A stretch of DNA of 64,000 bases from Earliella scabrosa (Eukaryota; Basidiomycota; Agaricomycetes; Polyporales; Polyporaceae), in contig JABYQQ010000002.1 of the NCBI GenBank assembly GCA_022605405.1, forward strand, positions 1,240,001 to 1,304,000, in the 5' to 3' direction. The notes below the pieces were generated by a model. That model worked only from the letters and a program-made list of their open reading frames with translations, did not search any database and was not told where the DNA came from. Every line of letters starts with the position of its first letter. The stretch's first letter is position 1. The translations under genes and the position numbers were made by a program. Below, piece after piece: positions 12,143 through 22,612 of the stretch.

Positions 12143-12780
12143 TTGGACGAATGTGAGGGGCCTGGGGGGGCGGGTCTTGAGGTGGTGGATGAGTACGGTC
12201 CTGGGCGATACCCAAAGCTTTTCGGAGGCGGTGGGCGGCCCCGACGCCACGTGGCAACGCTACCGTATCGGGATGACTCTGTGAGCATGGCGCCCATGCA
12301 TGTCTGACTCTGAGGCATGAGGTCTCCGTCTTTCTCCCTCGCACTCCTCGCACTGCTTTCCGCCTGCACGCCAGATATCGTTCGGAACCGCTTGAGCTCC
12401 AATCTTTTGCTTCATAGAGGCCCAGAGGTTGTGCACGCGATGTACGGGGGTGCCCCATCGCAAGGATTGCAACTTGCAGGCGTCCCGAACTTGAAGCCTT
12501 ATTTAAGTACCGGCACCATGAAGAGATATAACGAATCTGAATCCCTTCGGAATCATCGCGGCCGCGCTCTATCTTCACATCGCGCTCGTGGGGCTAACGC
12601 GTAACGGCGTTGTGGCGGGGATGGCCATCGCACAGAGTTGGAGATTCTTACAACAACTGCCTCGATGACGTCACCGACGTCAGAGTACTCATACATATAC
12701 CCTTGCTGTCGTGTCTCTTGCCCCAAGCTTCACACTCGCATAATCCATCCATCCGTCTCTCGCATCTCATATCGAACGAA
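12143..12780. promoter_or_regulatory. Shared divergent promoter region of RPP1 and the peroxiredoxin gene
   Basis: A 638-base interval separates two divergent start codons. No gene is evident. A TACATATAC sequence about 90 bases before the peroxiredoxin ATG could act as a TATA-like element. The region next to RPP1 would carry its 5' leader. This assignment rests on position only. Confidence 0.45.
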
Positions 12781-13497
12781 ATGGCATCTCTGCTCTCTGG
12801 TGCAACCAAAACCGCGCACTCGCTCGCAACATCGCTCCTCAGTTCGGCCGAGGTCAAGGTCGGCTCGACGCTGCCAGTCAAGGTTCCCGTCAAGGAGGAC
12901 AGCGCGGAGAAGTCTTTCACTTTCGAGGGGATTAAAGGCAAGAATGTCTTTGTACGTATATCAGTTCCTCCTGGTACCTCCACAACATGCATAGAATGAC
13001 GTCGCGACCGCAGGTCGGAGTCCCTGGCGCGTTCACCGGAACGTGCTCAGCGCAGGTGCCAGGCTACATCAAGGCATATCCGCAGTTCAAGGAGAAGGGC
13101 GTGGACAACATCTACATTGTCGCGGTCAACGACGCGTTTGTGACCAAGGCGTGGAAGGAGCAACTCGCGCCGGAGGGAACGCGTAGGTGGCTCTCCACTG
13201 TATGCGCCCATTTGGAGCACTGATGTGTGCCATAGCGATCCACTTCATCGCTGACGATCAAGGGGCCTTCACTGGTGCGCTCGGGATGTTGTTTGATGCA
13301 TCGCCATTGCTCGGCGCGCCGCGCTCGAAGGTGAGTGCCACATTGACTCGCAATGGGGCGGCTCTCTGACGGTGTCCGGTGAATCACAGCGGTATGTTGC
13401 CGTCACCGAGGGCGACACCATCACGCACCTCGCAGTCGAGGCCAACCCCGGGGAGGTGACGAGCACCGCGGCTGAGAAGATTCTGCCGTGGCTCTGA
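12781..13497 (+). CDS. Atypical (Prx5/AHP1-type) peroxiredoxin
   Basis: This thiol peroxidase reduces hydrogen peroxide and organic hydroperoxides. Four exons give about 180 residues. The peroxidatic Cys lies in VGVPGAFTGTCSAQVPGY, rebuilt across the first intron. Further family features are NIYIVAVNDAFVTKAWKEQL, HFIADDQGAFTGALGMLFD and a C-terminal VEANPGEVTSTAAEKIL. The usual FTPTC motif reads FTGTC, a Gly where Pro is commoner. The first 26 residues are rich in Ser, Ala, Leu and Thr with a single Lys and could be a weak mitochondrial presequence. Related fungal enzymes are peroxisomal (Pmp20), cytosolic (Ahp1) or mitochondrial. The protein ends AAEKILPWL without a clear SKL-type peroxisomal signal. 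Confidence 0.93.
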
Positions 13498-13908
13498 ATC
13501 TGAGCGCACATACGTACAGAACCAGGCAACAGAAGTCAGTTTGAGTGTATGATTATCTACTCGCTTACGAAGTGAATCTGACCGTTATGCGGTTCTGGGG
13601 TGCGTGAGCAGGGTTCTCAGCAAGTTTGTGAGAGAGATACCGTTCGGCACGGGGGAGAAGTTGTCGCCTGGAGAACTTGGCGATGGTAGACTGTACGCTA
13701 CTTCGAAGAGACTTGGTTTGGACCCCGTTCGAGTATGAGCTTATTGTTCTCATTCCGGTTTGTGCAGTGCGGGCCTGCGATGGACTCTGTTCAAGTCAGG
13801 TTCAAGTAGCCTTGGCGCCGGGGCAGGAGCAGCGCCTGAGCAGCGCTCTTGTGTTCTGACTAAGACTTCTCCGGATCTCCCCATTTTTGAATCCCCATCC
13901 GAGCGCCG

Positions 13909-14003
13909 AGAACACCAGCGTTGTGGTGCATTATCCGGCAGGCACCGGAGTCCGGCGGAGTCCGGCTTGGCCTGCCTCTTATGGTAGCTTTATTAGCGCC
14001 CAC
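13909..14003 (+). repeat. Left terminal inverted repeat of the MULE-like element
   Basis: Its reverse complement matches 14888-14979. Shared blocks include AACA(C/T)CAGCGTT at the tip, the GGCACCGGAGTCCGGCGGAG core and an inner TAGCGCCCA. Confidence 0.75.
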
Positions 14004-14119
14004 CACTGAACACCTCATGACAGAGTGTAGCCTCGATGTTTACTTACGGGAAGTATTAGTATTGATTGATTCGTATCTAGAACTAAGACTCCATCCTGGC
14101 CATATATACAAAGCAACTT

Positions 14120-14840
14120 ATCAGACCTACGGCCCGTCAGCTTGACCGGCAGTGACCATCAGATTCTTCACAAAAGACGGCTCAAGTCAGGCCCGTCGCA
14201 GGTCAGTACGTTCCTCGAACTTTACTGTGTTAAAGGCATGGGCAAGTGACCGCCGGCCAAACAGATTGCCAGTACATAGTGCAAGCCGCCAGCTAGACCG
14301 CCGGTTGTGCAAACCGCCGGCTAACTAGACCTCCGGCCCGACATGCACCAGGCCAGGAGTCACTACAGGTGCCTCGAACGGGGAATTGATGGTACATAGC
14401 TCTGCATTCACAGTCTCTGAGCATCTCCGTGCTGTGCCATACGACAGTTGACTTGACGGCCATAATTTTGCTTAACTGCCGTCCAACTCAACTCGCATCC
14501 GCCGACTAAACCGCCGTTCAGATCAACCGCCGTTCAACCTGACCGCCGACCGTTGTCCACCTTTGGGTTGACCGCCAACAATCTTGACCGCCGTTTCAAA
14601 GGCCGTCACCCCCGGGAATTGACTCAACAATGACTGCCTTCCCGGATGCTAGATGATGTATCATGACAGTATAAGTATACTAGAATTCCTACTTGGACCA
14701 AGACCAAGACCAAGTGACTGAGAGACGGCGGTCAAGCCAGTCGGTCGGCCTTACCGCCCACCAGTGGCCAAACCGCCGGCCGGCCATTCTACAAACCGCT
14801 TGGTCTAAATAACCGGGTTAAACCGACCGCAGGTTCAACC
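14120..14840. repeat. Degenerate ACCGCC(G) motif array inside the element
   Basis: About fifteen copies of ACCGCC or close variants occur in some 700 bases, spaced irregularly by roughly 10-30 bases and sometimes extended to ACCGCCGGC. One group appears in the opposite orientation near 14724. The spacing is not a fixed tandem period. Such subterminal motif clusters can be transposase-binding sites in plant and fungal TIR elements; that role is inference. Confidence 0.6.
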
Positions 14841-14887
14841 AGTGAAGTACATAGTAACAGAATGCGGCGAGTCAACTGTCAGAGATA

Positions 14888-14979
14888 TGGGCGCTACCAG
14901 TACCATAAAAGGCAGGCCAAGCCGGACTCCGCCGGACTCCGGTGCCTGGCGGAGGATGCGCCGTAACGCTGATGTTCAT
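14888..14979 (-). repeat. Right terminal inverted repeat of the MULE-like element
   Basis: This is the inverted partner of 13909-14003; the outer tip reads CAGCGTT on the minus strand and abuts the right copy of the CGAGCGCCG direct repeat at 14980-14988. Confidence 0.75.
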
Positions 14980-15228
14980 CGAGCGCCGTGCGTATGTTGT
15001 TGTTGCGTGCATCGCACACGACAGTCGCAGTAACATTCCAACCTTACAGCATGTTCTCATTCTATACTCCCCACGGAAGGTCCACCGGCCGCTATAGTAC
15101 ATAAACCCTGAGTAAAACCTACTAGCCGCAATGCTTTGATCACAACGTTCCTACCCACCCGCGCACGAAGCTTGTCTCCTTCTCTCTATCGACCGCCTCT
15201 CTTGCTTGTGGTAGACTTCCAGCACAAT

Positions 15229-17444
15229 ATGTGGCCGTTCTCGCCAGTTTTTCCGGAGCTGAGCATCGAGCAGCTGCAGGATGAGTACGACTACATCGTC
15301 GTCGGTGCGTGCTGTCATCTAAGAGCCGTGCGTTCTCCGTGTTGCTTATTGACACACAATGGTCGACCCTCTTCAAACTGTCGCATAAACCAACGGTGAC
15401 ACCAACACAGGAGGCGGCACCGCCGGCTGCACCCTCGCCAACCGTCTCTCCGCCAACCCCACTCTTCGCGTCCTCCTCGTCGAACGCGGGCCCGTCGGCG
15501 ACACCTGGGCCTCGCGCGTGCCGCTCTTCTCTTCAGACTTCGCGTCCGATGGAACGCGCACGATCCGGCGCACGATGGTGCCCCAGAAGGAGCTCATAGG
15601 CAAGGACGGGGTGAGGGGCACCCGGACCGTCGAGGCGTACTCGGGCGCCGTCATGGGCGGGACGAGCAGGATCAACCAGATGCTGTACACGAGGGGCCTG
15701 CCCGCGGAGTACGATGACTGGGTCGCGAAGGCGGGTGTGCGCGGCTGGGGGTGGGAGGACGAGAACGGCGAGAAGGGGCTCAGGCACTACTTCTTGAAGA
15801 GCGAGAAAGCGGACGTGGGTGCGGAGGGTGTGCACAATCAGCACGGTGAGTCTTGCTCTGTCGAGTCTGCGCGATGTGCTCGTTGGGATGTCTAATGATG
15901 GGCGGGTAGGACTGTGGAAGAACAGGACGCATGCGGACTTCTACTTCAAGGGCTTCGGGGAGTGAGTTTCCTTGCTGTCCACGATGCTACCCACTCGCGT
16001 CCATCCTGATGCATACCCCTCCCAGAGCCGTCGAAGCAGCTAAGACTCTCGGACTGCCATACATCCCCGACGTCAACTCGCCCACGCATCCGCCCTTCGG
16101 ATGTGCACGCCTCCACATGACCATCGACGAAAACGCGCACCGGCACTCGGCATACCACGCCTTCCTCCCGGCTGAGCTCGCGCTGGCGCGCAAGGAGCAC
16201 CTCCATGTGTGTACGAACACGATTGTGGAGAGGCTGGAAATAGAGAGGAACGCGGAGGGCCAGCTGGTCGTCACGGGCGTCGTCCTAGGCCCAAGGGTCG
16301 AGCAGGACGGCAAGAAGAGGACGAGAAGCATCAAGGTGCGGAAGGAGGTCGTGCTTTCCGCGGGTCCCTTCGGCTCGCCACAGATCCTGATGCTGAGGCA
16401 AGTCGCCCGTTGTAAGCTGGACCGGCAGGAGTGCTAATGAGTGTGTGATAGTGGTATAGGACCAGCCCAACATCTCAAGGAGCACGGAATCACCGTAGTC
16501 AAGGACCTCCCGGCGGTGGGCTCCAACTTGGTACGCAGCCTCGCGCAAATTCTCTTAGAGCCAGTGCTTACCATGGTTTCCCTATGCTGTGCAGCAAGAC
16601 CATTTCGGTGTTTCTGTTGGGTTCAACATTAGCATGGGCGACTCGCTGCTATCCCTTGAAAAGCGCCCATGGGTGTTCGTGATAGAGCTAATTCGCTACC
16701 TCATCTGGGGAACGGGGCTTCTCCTTGTACCCGTGCTCCAGCTAGCGGTGTTTACGCACTCTAAGCTGCTGGACGAGAAGGGTGTCCCGACGAAGACCGA
16801 ACATGCATTCGACGAGAAACTCCCCGACATTGAAATCATGCCCGTAAGCATGTCTCCCTCAGTATGACTACCACAAAAGCTCACAACGACGGCCTGTATA
16901 GATGGCGTACGAGAGCGCCGACTCCAACGCGACCGGAATCCGCATCCCGCGCACCCAAGGCACTTACTCCTTCCTCAACGTCCTCCTCGCCCCGCACTCG
17001 CGCGGCACTGTGCGCCTGTCCTCTCCCGACCCCCGTGCCCCACTCACCATCGACGCCGCGTACCTCTCAAACCCAGCCGACCTCGCGCCCTTACGCGCGT
17101 CCCTGCGGCTCTCGCTCCGTCTGCGGGACGCCATGCGCAAGCGCGGGTACGCGATGCGCGACGCGACGGTGCCCGAGTGCGAGAGCGACGCGGCGCTGGA
17201 CGAGTGGATCCGGCGGAACAACCGGACGACGTACCACTACTCGTCGACGTGCCGCATGGGCAGGCTCGACGACCGCGAGTGGGACGGGGGCGCGGTCGTG
17301 GACGAGGAGCTAAGGGTGTATGGCGTGAAGGGCTTGCGGGTCGCGGACTCGTCTGTGTTCCCGTGGGTCCCGAGGACGCATACCCAGGCACCAACCGTGG
17401 CCGTTGCGGAGAAGTGCGCGCAGATGATCCTAAGAGACGTGTAG
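15229..17444 (+). CDS. GMC-family FAD oxidoreductase
   Basis: This is a glucose-methanol-choline oxidoreductase, oxidising an alcohol or sugar with FAD. The first intron falls inside the nucleotide-binding loop, and splicing restores YDYIVVGGGTAGCTLANRLS. The first GMC signature is seen at YSGAVMGGTSRINQMLYTRG, and the second at SAGPFGSPQILML joined across an intron to SGIGPAQHLKEHG. The C-terminal catalytic region has HYSSTCRMG and the second conserved His in THTQAPTVAVAEK. Seven exons give about 625 residues. There is no signal peptide (it begins MWPFSPVFPE), unlike secreted aryl-alcohol or glucose oxidases, so it is probably intracellular. A hydrophobic stretch near the middle (LIWGTGLLLVPVLQLAVF) is within the substrate domain and need not be a membrane anchor. 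The substrate is unknown. The gene starts about 250 bases after the MULE-like element. Confidence 0.93.
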
Positions 17445-17616
17445 GGTTATGAGTAGGTGGCCAACTGAGTGGGGGTCGCGAATGATTGGTGTGTAGAGGA
17501 GTTGTGCAGTGTGTGCTGAATCGTATTTACTGTTTGGACGATGGTTGTGCCACTAGGATAAAGCATGTACAGGCTATCGACTCTCGGCACATGCTTTCGG
17601 GCGTGCCCTAGGCTCC

Positions 17617-18774
17617 CTACACCTTTGTCACCCTTACGAATCTCTCTGGATCCTCGCCCACCGACGTGGTCGCCATGTCTAGATCCCTAGCAAGACAGTG
17701 CGCGAACTTCCTGTGCACATTCCCAGCGGGCTCCATGTCCATCACCGTCCTCTCCTCATCCACCTTGAACTCGAGCACCGCCCTCAAGCTCTCCATGGCC
17801 ACGTCCACATCCAACGCCACCGCCTTGCCAAAAACATTCTTCGTGTCCATCGGCCAGCGCCCCCTCGTGTGGAGGAGCCGGTGTAGCGCTTCAGCGCGCC
17901 GTCTCTCCACGCTGCCAGGCTCGAGGCACCGGAAGTCCTTCTTCACCGGAGTGAGGATCTTGACTGCGTCCCTGAGACGTGGACATGAGTGGGGGTCCCA
18001 GGTGAGGAAGGTGCCCGTGAACGGGAGGGTGATCCCGAGCTTCTTGCACTCTGCAGTGAGTTCGTCGATGAAACGGGAGCTCTTGGGACCATATTCGCCG
18101 CCCAGCTCGACGCGCACCCCACCTCCCGCTACCACCGCCGAACCAGACGCCTCAGTCCCGCCTCCAGTGCATACGACGACCTTGGCGATGAGCTCCGCGA
18201 TGCCCTCCGTGTGGTCGCCGATGAAGCGCTTCGACACCCGTTTGTCGTGCAGGAAGAGCGGCAGCCAATTCGGATTCTTCGCGCGTATGAAGCCTGGGAC
18301 GGGCGTCGCGTCGACAATGATCGTCTTGAGCTCCTTGGCTGCATCCCCTTGCAAGAACGCGGGCAGGGCGGCGGTCCATGCCTTGATGAGGTCATCGTGC
18401 GTGTAGAAGTACCGGCCGTGACAGTAGCAGGTCCAGAGGATGTTGTCGATTTTAGCGTCATGGAAGAGGTAGAGCCGGAGCGACTCGAGACGGGGACGAG
18501 GGGGAGGTGGGAGAGGTGATGTAGTTGTGGGGCTGGAGGCATCATTGCTATGAGGAAGGTCGGAGAGATTGGCGGGTAGAGCGGTGGGATTGGGGACGAC
18601 GAGGGTGGGTGCCCAGTGGCTAATGATCTGGTCCATGTCATCGCGAATTGACCTGGAGACGTGAAGGAGGTTCCAGACCGAGGGTGGTAGCCGTTCAACG
18701 CTGCATTCATCGGGCAGGCTGAGAAGCAGGATGCGTTGTCGCAGCTCTGCAGGTAGACTGAGGATGGACATCAT
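17617..18774 (-). CDS. F-box-like plus R3H-domain protein of unknown function
   Basis: This is a single-exon 385-residue protein. The N-terminus (LSLPAELRQRILLLSLP, then VWNLLHVSRSI) resembles the F-box-like motif that opens many fungal proteins. The C-terminus, about residues 350-385, contains HRKFAHCLARDL with the R-x3-H spacing of the R3H single-stranded nucleic acid-binding domain, and ends in a typical short strand ERFVRVTKV. Between them is a Pro/Ser-rich linker (residues 75-100) and a conserved-looking central region with no domain I can name. A role linking RNA or DNA binding to ubiquitin ligase recruitment is possible but purely inferred. The start is either of two adjacent ATGs. It converges on the GMC gene. 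Confidence 0.8.
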   Translation of the reverse strand: MMSILSLPAELRQRILLLSLPDECSVERLPPSVWNLLHVSRSIRDDMDQIISHWAPTLVVPNPTALPANLSDLPHSNDASSPTTTSPLPPPPRPRLESLRLYLFHDAKIDNILWTCYCHGRYFYTHDDLIKAWTAALPAFLQGDAAKELKTIIVDATPVPGFIRAKNPNWLPLFLHDKRVSKRFIGDHTEGIAELIAKVVVCTGGGTEASGSAVVAGGGVRVELGGEYGPKSSRFIDELTAECKKLGITLPFTGTFLTWDPHSCPRLRDAVKILTPVKKDFRCLEPGSVERRRAEALHRLLHTRGRWPMDTKNVFGKAVALDVDVAMESLRAVLEFKVDEERTVMDMEPAGNVHRKFAHCLARDLDMATTSVGEDPERFVRVTKV

Positions 18775-19220
18775 GCGATGGACGTGAGGAGAGAGGTGGA
18801 TTGCGGGGCAGGGCTCACTTAAGAATGTCGAGGGTGGATGATGCGGCGAAAGGCCGCCTTGGCTGTGGACAGGCTGCGAGCTCCGGGTGACTCGGTGAGC
18901 ATCAGACTATCCGGATACTTGTACTTCGCACACTTCAAGTTCCGACATTTGTCAACATTTCTGTAGGCACTGGGGCGCACCCCAAACAGATCTAGACATA
19001 TGTCGGGCGATTGGCGGGAGTCCAGCGGGAGTCGGACAGAGGCATGAGCGGGCGCCTGCTCCACGTGCGCAACGCGTATGTGGATCGGGGAAAGTCCGGC
19101 TGCTTGACTCCTCTGCACTGAACTCTGACCAGACGCTGCGGGCAGCTGCTCGATACCGCTTACACTTGCACCACCCACCGACGCACCCCGCGACCACCAT
19201 CGCATACATACAATCCCTCC
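18775..19220. other. Divergent intergenic region
   Basis: A 446-base interval between the divergent R3H-protein gene and the following unknown gene. No gene or clear core promoter element was recognised. Confidence 0.5.
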
Positions 19221-20522
19221 ATGCCATCCAACGCCGGTCCATCTTCGTCGTCGTCGTCGTCGTCTTACCACTCTCAGGAGCCGCCGCCTCGCCAGGAGCT
19301 TTGGTGGGATCGCCTTCCGTCCCTCAAGATCGTACGACCACCTAGAGGTATGTCATCCTAGTAATTGGAACTAATAACTTACACTCAAACACCTCACATC
19401 TTTCTCGTTCAACTAGGCCAATTCTCGCCGCAAGTGGACGAGCGCTGCTTCACTTACTGCTCACAAAGCATTTCTGGACGCATACAGGGCAACGACCCCT
19501 GGTGTCGCACCATCTGTTTCCGCCGCGTCTTTCACCACGAAGTGAACCGTGTCCTCGCCCACCACCGCACGCAGACCGTCAAGCATGTTCCAGGCAAGAA
19601 ACCCGTTTTGGAGGTCAAGGAGGAGATCGAGAGCGTGCCCATGAACCACCCCTTGCCACCAGAAGGGCAGAGGTATAACGGGTGGCTTGCGATGCTTCTT
19701 GGAGACCGGTTCGGGCATGCAACGCCAGAGGAGGGGCACGAACCGGGTGACATCGTCGGGCCGGCGCATGCGCATGCGACGGAGAAGGAGACCAAGTACT
19801 GGCAGGAGGGATGGTACCTCTGGTGGACGACCAGTCGGTGGGCGGCGCAGGAGAAGCTCGACCTAATGCGGAGGGATCTCGAAGGCCAGACCGAGTGGCA
19901 GCGCCTCAAGGACCGACGCAACGACGAGTGGGCGAGAGGACTGCCGCCGTTCGACGATCCGAACGCGCAAGCGCAGGGAGACGGTCAACAACAAGTGGAG
20001 CTGCATCCGTTCGAGGATCTGGGGAATCTACCGCCGTTCCCTGAAGTTTCGTGAGTGTCTTTCCTCCCTCGAGTGGCCGTTCCAGCTCGTCTCTTCCGTG
20101 CTCGCGAGTGTCATATTCATCCCTGGCACTGCCATCGTGCATCCTCCCCCATCTTCAACTCTATCACTATCCCACATCGTGTACTAACACCCTCTCCGTT
20201 CAGGTCACAATCCCTCCTCCTCCCGATCCCAGTACCCCCCTCCTCTTTGCCTGCCCTCGCCCGCTCGCTCGAGGACCAGTTCCGCCCCGCGCTCGCGCCC
20301 ACAGGCCACGTGCTCGAGCTCGTGCGGGAGAGCGTGCAGTCCGGGGCGCAGCGGGAGCTATGGGGCCGCGTGTGGGAGAAAGCCTTGAGCGACGAGCCAC
20401 GGAAGCTGCTCGTTGTCGCCTGGGGTCGCGTGATGGAGAACTTCTGGGGGCGCGAGGAGGGCGAGGGGTCCGGATCTGGGCCTGGCGCGGGGACCGGCGC
20501 GGGTAAGAAGGACGGGAAGTAG
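19221..20522 (+). CDS. Conserved-looking fungal protein of unknown function
   Basis: Three exons join in phase (introns near 19348-19417 and 20052-20203) to give about 360 residues. The N-terminus has a run of six Ser codons (TCG repeats at 19242-19261) followed by RQELWWDRLPSLKIVRPPR. The middle has a Cys-containing block, DERCFTYCSQSISGRIQGND, followed by WCRTICFRRVFHHEVNRVL, and a Trp-rich block WYLWWTTSRWAAQEK. The C-terminus is amphipathic and ends in a Gly/Ser/Lys tail. No signal peptide or membrane helix is obvious. The regular splice sites and aromatic/Cys clusters suggest a real, conserved gene, but I do not recognise the family. Confidence 0.75.
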
Positions 20523-20657
20523 GGCAGGGTGCGCATATGGTTTGGAATTGTCGGACCGTGGCTAGCTGACTAGTGACTAGAGGTACGCACGATAGATGTC
20601 GCATGGGGTCCGTCTGTGTTACGAGTATAATCGGATTATGGAGGCTTTGCACACACT

Positions 20658-21028
20658 ATGTCGTCTTCGATGGTTGTCCATCACCAGGACGAGCTAAACA
20701 TTGTTGGTGCGTGCCTCTCTATCCCTAACGTCCCCTTCATACCTTGCTTCCCGGATTCCTTACGCAGTAATCGTGCCCGTATTAATCCACGCCTCGTATG
20801 TGAGTATCGCGCTCGAAATACCCGTAGATGCCTGCCATGAGCTAACAATAGTCTGTAGCTCTCAGTCTCAACCCGACAACGGAACACTATTTGCATGACC
20901 GGCGCATGGCAGTGCAGGTACGCATGACTCCCGAGCCTACACTCTTGCCCACGCAGACGCATCGACAATACACGGCGCCTGATATGCGTGATGGAGAGCT
21001 CTGGTTCGTGAACTGTTGTTCACGCTAG
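20658..21028 (+). CDS. Doubtful small multi-exon gene
   Basis: An ATG at 20658 begins MSSSMVVHHQDELNIVG. Candidate introns then allow more than one reading. One chain uses a weak GTGCCT donor and three short introns to reach TAG at 21028, giving about 70 residues. Another uses the better GTGCGT donor and ends near 20930 after about 49 residues. No family was recognised. It is listed because the intron-like signals are dense and orderly, but it may be non-coding. Confidence 0.25.
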
Positions 21029-21466
21029 CATTGAATAGACACGGCGCCAGCTCCTCCGAATTTCAATGATGCGTGCTTCCTTCCGATGCGAAGTCGGGGT
21101 GGAGGTCAACAAGCTCGATGCTTACTCCCTGCGAAGACATCCAGCCTCATGCAGCACCTCTCACTCGCGGCGGCCAGCACCCAGCCTCCAAAGACCAATG
21201 CTAGTGCGACTACTGACCAGCCGGTCAAATACCATCGTGGACGTGGACCACGCAGCCAAGTTGAAGTTTTCCTGCGCTTACGGCAGTGCTCGATCAAGAT
21301 GCGGTTCTGCGCTCGCCGCTCACAGAAAGAACTCCCAATGAGCGCATCCAGGCAACTTCATCTCACATTCCCTATACGCGCCTTACAGAGAGTTATCGTG
21401 TCGACCCTCACGCGCCGTCTCGGATCTCTCTCCCTCTCCAGCAGCCCTTCACTCTCAGCCTTCACC

Positions 21467-21850
21467 ATGTCAGACTCGGATGCAGGCGATAGTGGAGCCG
21501 AGCTTGCTGCACTCTATGGCGCCCTGTACGTGCATACAAAAGTTCTCCCTATCGTTGTTCTGCTGACCCAACGTCGGGCATCGCGGAATCTCAGTGTGAT
21601 CGAAAATTACTGTGGATTCGCAATCCTAGGTAAGTACTCCATATTGATCCCAACGGCGATCGCATCGACTTACGCCGTACTCAGCACTAGTACTATGTGA
21701 ACACTTCGTCACGTTCCCCGAAGAGGTGCAGCTGTTCTGGAAGCGAAAGTGGACCGGCGCGTCCGTCTTGTTCTTGGCGAACAGATACGTCTATCTCTCT
21801 TCAATCATCCTGGGCGACGTCAATCTGTAGATTGACACGGATGCGGTACG
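21467..21850 (+). pseudogene. Broken DUF6533-family membrane protein gene
   Basis: Three exons starting at ATG 21467 join in phase to give a typical DUF6533 N-terminus: a hydrophobic helix with ENYCGFAILALVLCEHFVTF, then PEEVQLFWKRKWTGASVLF and NRY. The same block occurs in the two paralogues at 45.6-51.1 kb (E[V]..FW.R..TGASVLFF.NRY). Fifteen residues on, a TAG at 21828-21830 stands where the paralogues have Trp (YWML or FWML). The next intron donor after the stop and a downstream CAGAGGTxCGGAAC patch also match the paralogues, so the stop interrupts a once longer gene. No later transmembrane exons were found up to the octanoyltransferase gene. A short functional product cannot be excluded. 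Confidence 0.7.
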
Positions 21851-22612
21851 TCTCCATATGCGTAATCGAGCATCATCAAGCTGATAACCGCACTCAGAGG
21901 TGCGGAACTATGGGCAGGATCTCTTCTCGTACACAATCGGTTCATCCCACATTGTCATTCTCCGGAACGGCAACAGACCCGTGGACGTTGAAGTCGCAAG
22001 CGTGAAATCGTGAGGTCTTCTCATCCTGAAGATTGGACGGCTATGAGAATCAGTGGTCCACATGCGCGTACTCAGTCGTGAGTAGCAGCAACGACGCACT
22101 CAGGTCTTGCGCCGCTGTAGGCTCGCATTCCATCGGATGCAAGGACCATCTTCTTCATCAACCAGACATTGCGATGCTGGCGAGAAAGCCCATTAGTCGG
22201 ATGAGCATGTCGGACTATCATGATAGTCCCGCGTTTGACATGAAGGCAGGAGAGATGATGGACCTAGTCGAGAAGGACAGTTGGACCGGGAGAGCAATGA
22301 AGCGGAGCCGGGAAACTCGAAATATGGCTTCTCGATGGCGGGCGACGCTAGTATGACGGGAGGGAGGTATCGCTCATGCCGTCCATGCTGACGAGGTCTA
22401 AGTCCTTGTCGCATAGGTCGCAACGTCTTACTGGGACATGCCATCGAACGGGAAGTGGATGCGACATGCGTCGAAGTGAGCGCTCGAGATAGATGAATGT
22501 TGACTCTGACCGCCAATACACTACGGATAGGTGGCCAGCTGTAGATGAACGCACTGGGCGATACAAAACCTGAGGTAAACAGGAAGTCAGACAGAAGGCA
22601 ACATACATACAA
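21851..22612. other. Remnant or non-coding region after the broken DUF6533 gene
   Basis: About 760 bases with no confident gene. The first 60 bases still resemble intron and exon sequence of the DUF6533 paralogues, after which similarity fades. Open frames on both strands carry no recognisable motif. Confidence 0.45.

Larger units (their letters stand above)
13909..14979. mobile_element. Non-autonomous TIR transposon-like element (MULE-like)
   Basis: The two ends of this 1.07 kb segment are inverted copies of each other: 13909-14003 and 14888-14979 share about 90 bases with few mismatches and small gaps, including a nearly perfect run around ACTCCGCCGGACTCCGGTG. The same 9 bases, CGAGCGCCG, lie directly outside both ends (13900-13908 and 14980-14988), as expected for a target-site duplication. 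Long terminal inverted repeats with a 9-base duplication suggest the Mutator-like group. No transposase frame is present, so any movement would need help from another locus. The interior is a degenerate array of ACCGCC motifs. Confidence 0.75.
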
